Assembly: GCA_910589415.1 (NCBI GenBank)
Contig: OU342630.1
Location: 27,127,867 to 27,191,866, forward strand
DNA from: Malachius bipustulatus
Taxonomy: Eukaryota > Arthropoda > Insecta > Coleoptera > Melyridae
Length of the DNA: 64,000 bases
Direction of reading: 5' to 3'
Positions within the stretch are counted from its first letter, which is position 1. Each line of letters starts with the position of its first letter. Under the pieces are notes generated by a model that made no database searches, was not told the origin of the DNA, and saw only the letters and a list, made by a program, of their open reading frames with translations. Shown here in pieces: positions 63,591-64,000 of the stretch. The translations under genes and the position numbers were made by a program.

Positions 63591-64000
63591 AGGGCAAGCT
63601 AAATTCTTAGAGATGAAAAATAAACATCTGGTTGAAGATGTAGGTCAGATAGATTATTTAACACCAGACGGAAATTTATGTGAAGCATGCATTAATGGTA
63701 AACAAGCCAGATTACCATTTTCAAAAGGTAAAGGCAAGAGCCACATCAAAAGACCCTTATTTATTGTACATTCAGATGTTTGTGGTCCAATCACTCCTTC
63801 TACTATGGACAATAAAAATTATTTTGTAATCTTTGTAGATGAGTACACTCATTATTGCACTACATACTTAATAGCGCATAAATCACAAGGATATTCAGTA
63901 TTCAAAGACTACATTTTAAAAAGTGAAAACCACTTTAATTTAAAAGTAGTTCACTTATATTGTGATAACGGGGGTAACCTATCAAACGAAATGAAGAATT
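63591..64000 (+). pseudogene. copia-type pre-integrase and integrase start, runs off the window
   Basis: This is the continuation of the 60616 copia after the DDE element: QAKFLEMKNKHLVED, CEACINGKQARLPFSKGK (pre-integrase zinc region), then HSDVCGPITPSTMDNKNYFV (first integrase Asp, about 63775) and LYCDNGGNLSNEM (second Asp, about 63963). The frame is open to the right edge; the Glu, reverse transcriptase and RNase H would lie outside. Confidence 0.88.

Overview
This is AT-rich animal nuclear DNA, almost certainly from an insect. The evidence is a spliced peptide O-xylosyltransferase gene plus BEL/Pao, gypsy, copia, piggyBac, hAT, pogo, Harbinger-like, CR1/Jockey-type, RTE-type and Penelope-like repeats; the order of insect cannot be fixed from the sequence alone. 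The window is mostly a transposon graveyard with several young insertions. The only host gene I recognise is peptide O-xylosyltransferase (oxt) on the minus strand: a large terminal coding exon at 42581-44393 and the preceding exon at 58728-58888, separated by a 14.3 kb intron full of transposons.

Left part (1-22 kb). A broken DUF7869-type gene opens the window, followed by a gypsy gag/protease scrap, a decayed hAT transposase and a BEL/Pao fragment (4103-4835). A young BEL/Pao element (4836-16788, target duplication GCTAC) interrupts that BEL fragment. It is itself interrupted by a young gypsy-type element (6321-12127, target duplication CATG) with two LTRs that read as identical, a decayed pol and an array of 13 units of 91 bp. 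Downstream come a Harbinger-like element with a BESS motif, several foldback/MITE elements and a pogo/jerky-type transposase tail.

Middle (22-41 kb). A gypsy gag remnant is split by a MITE with a TAA duplication. A second, deleted gypsy remnant (23.6-39.1 kb) holds a hAT MITE (8-bp duplication) and a piggyBac element (25363-38617, TTAA). The piggyBac contains a copia element (26068-36925, GAAGA). The copia contains a Penelope-like fragment with a hammerhead-like core in its 5' LTR and a complete BEL/Pao element (28928-34995, AAGAT). At the TTAA, GAAGA, AAGAT, CATG and 8-bp sites the host reading frame continues exactly across the insertion once one target copy is discounted, so the order of events can be read directly.

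Right part (41-64 kb). After a long-palindrome MITE comes the oxt terminal exon. Its intron holds a pogo-type MITE, an intact-looking CR1/Jockey-group LINE (minus strand), an intact-looking RTE-type LINE (plus strand) whose two ORFs overlap at a canonical -1 slippery heptamer, and a foldback element. Upstream of the 161-bp oxt exon are small MITEs and a copia remnant running off the right edge, interrupted by a 1.8 kb DDE transposon with roughly 300-bp inverted repeats. I see no CRISPR, rRNA or tRNA gene, and no wholly new system; the most unusual items are the nested stacks, the structured 91-bp array in a trans-mobilised element, the hammerhead-like Penelope insert and the candidate LINE frameshift.
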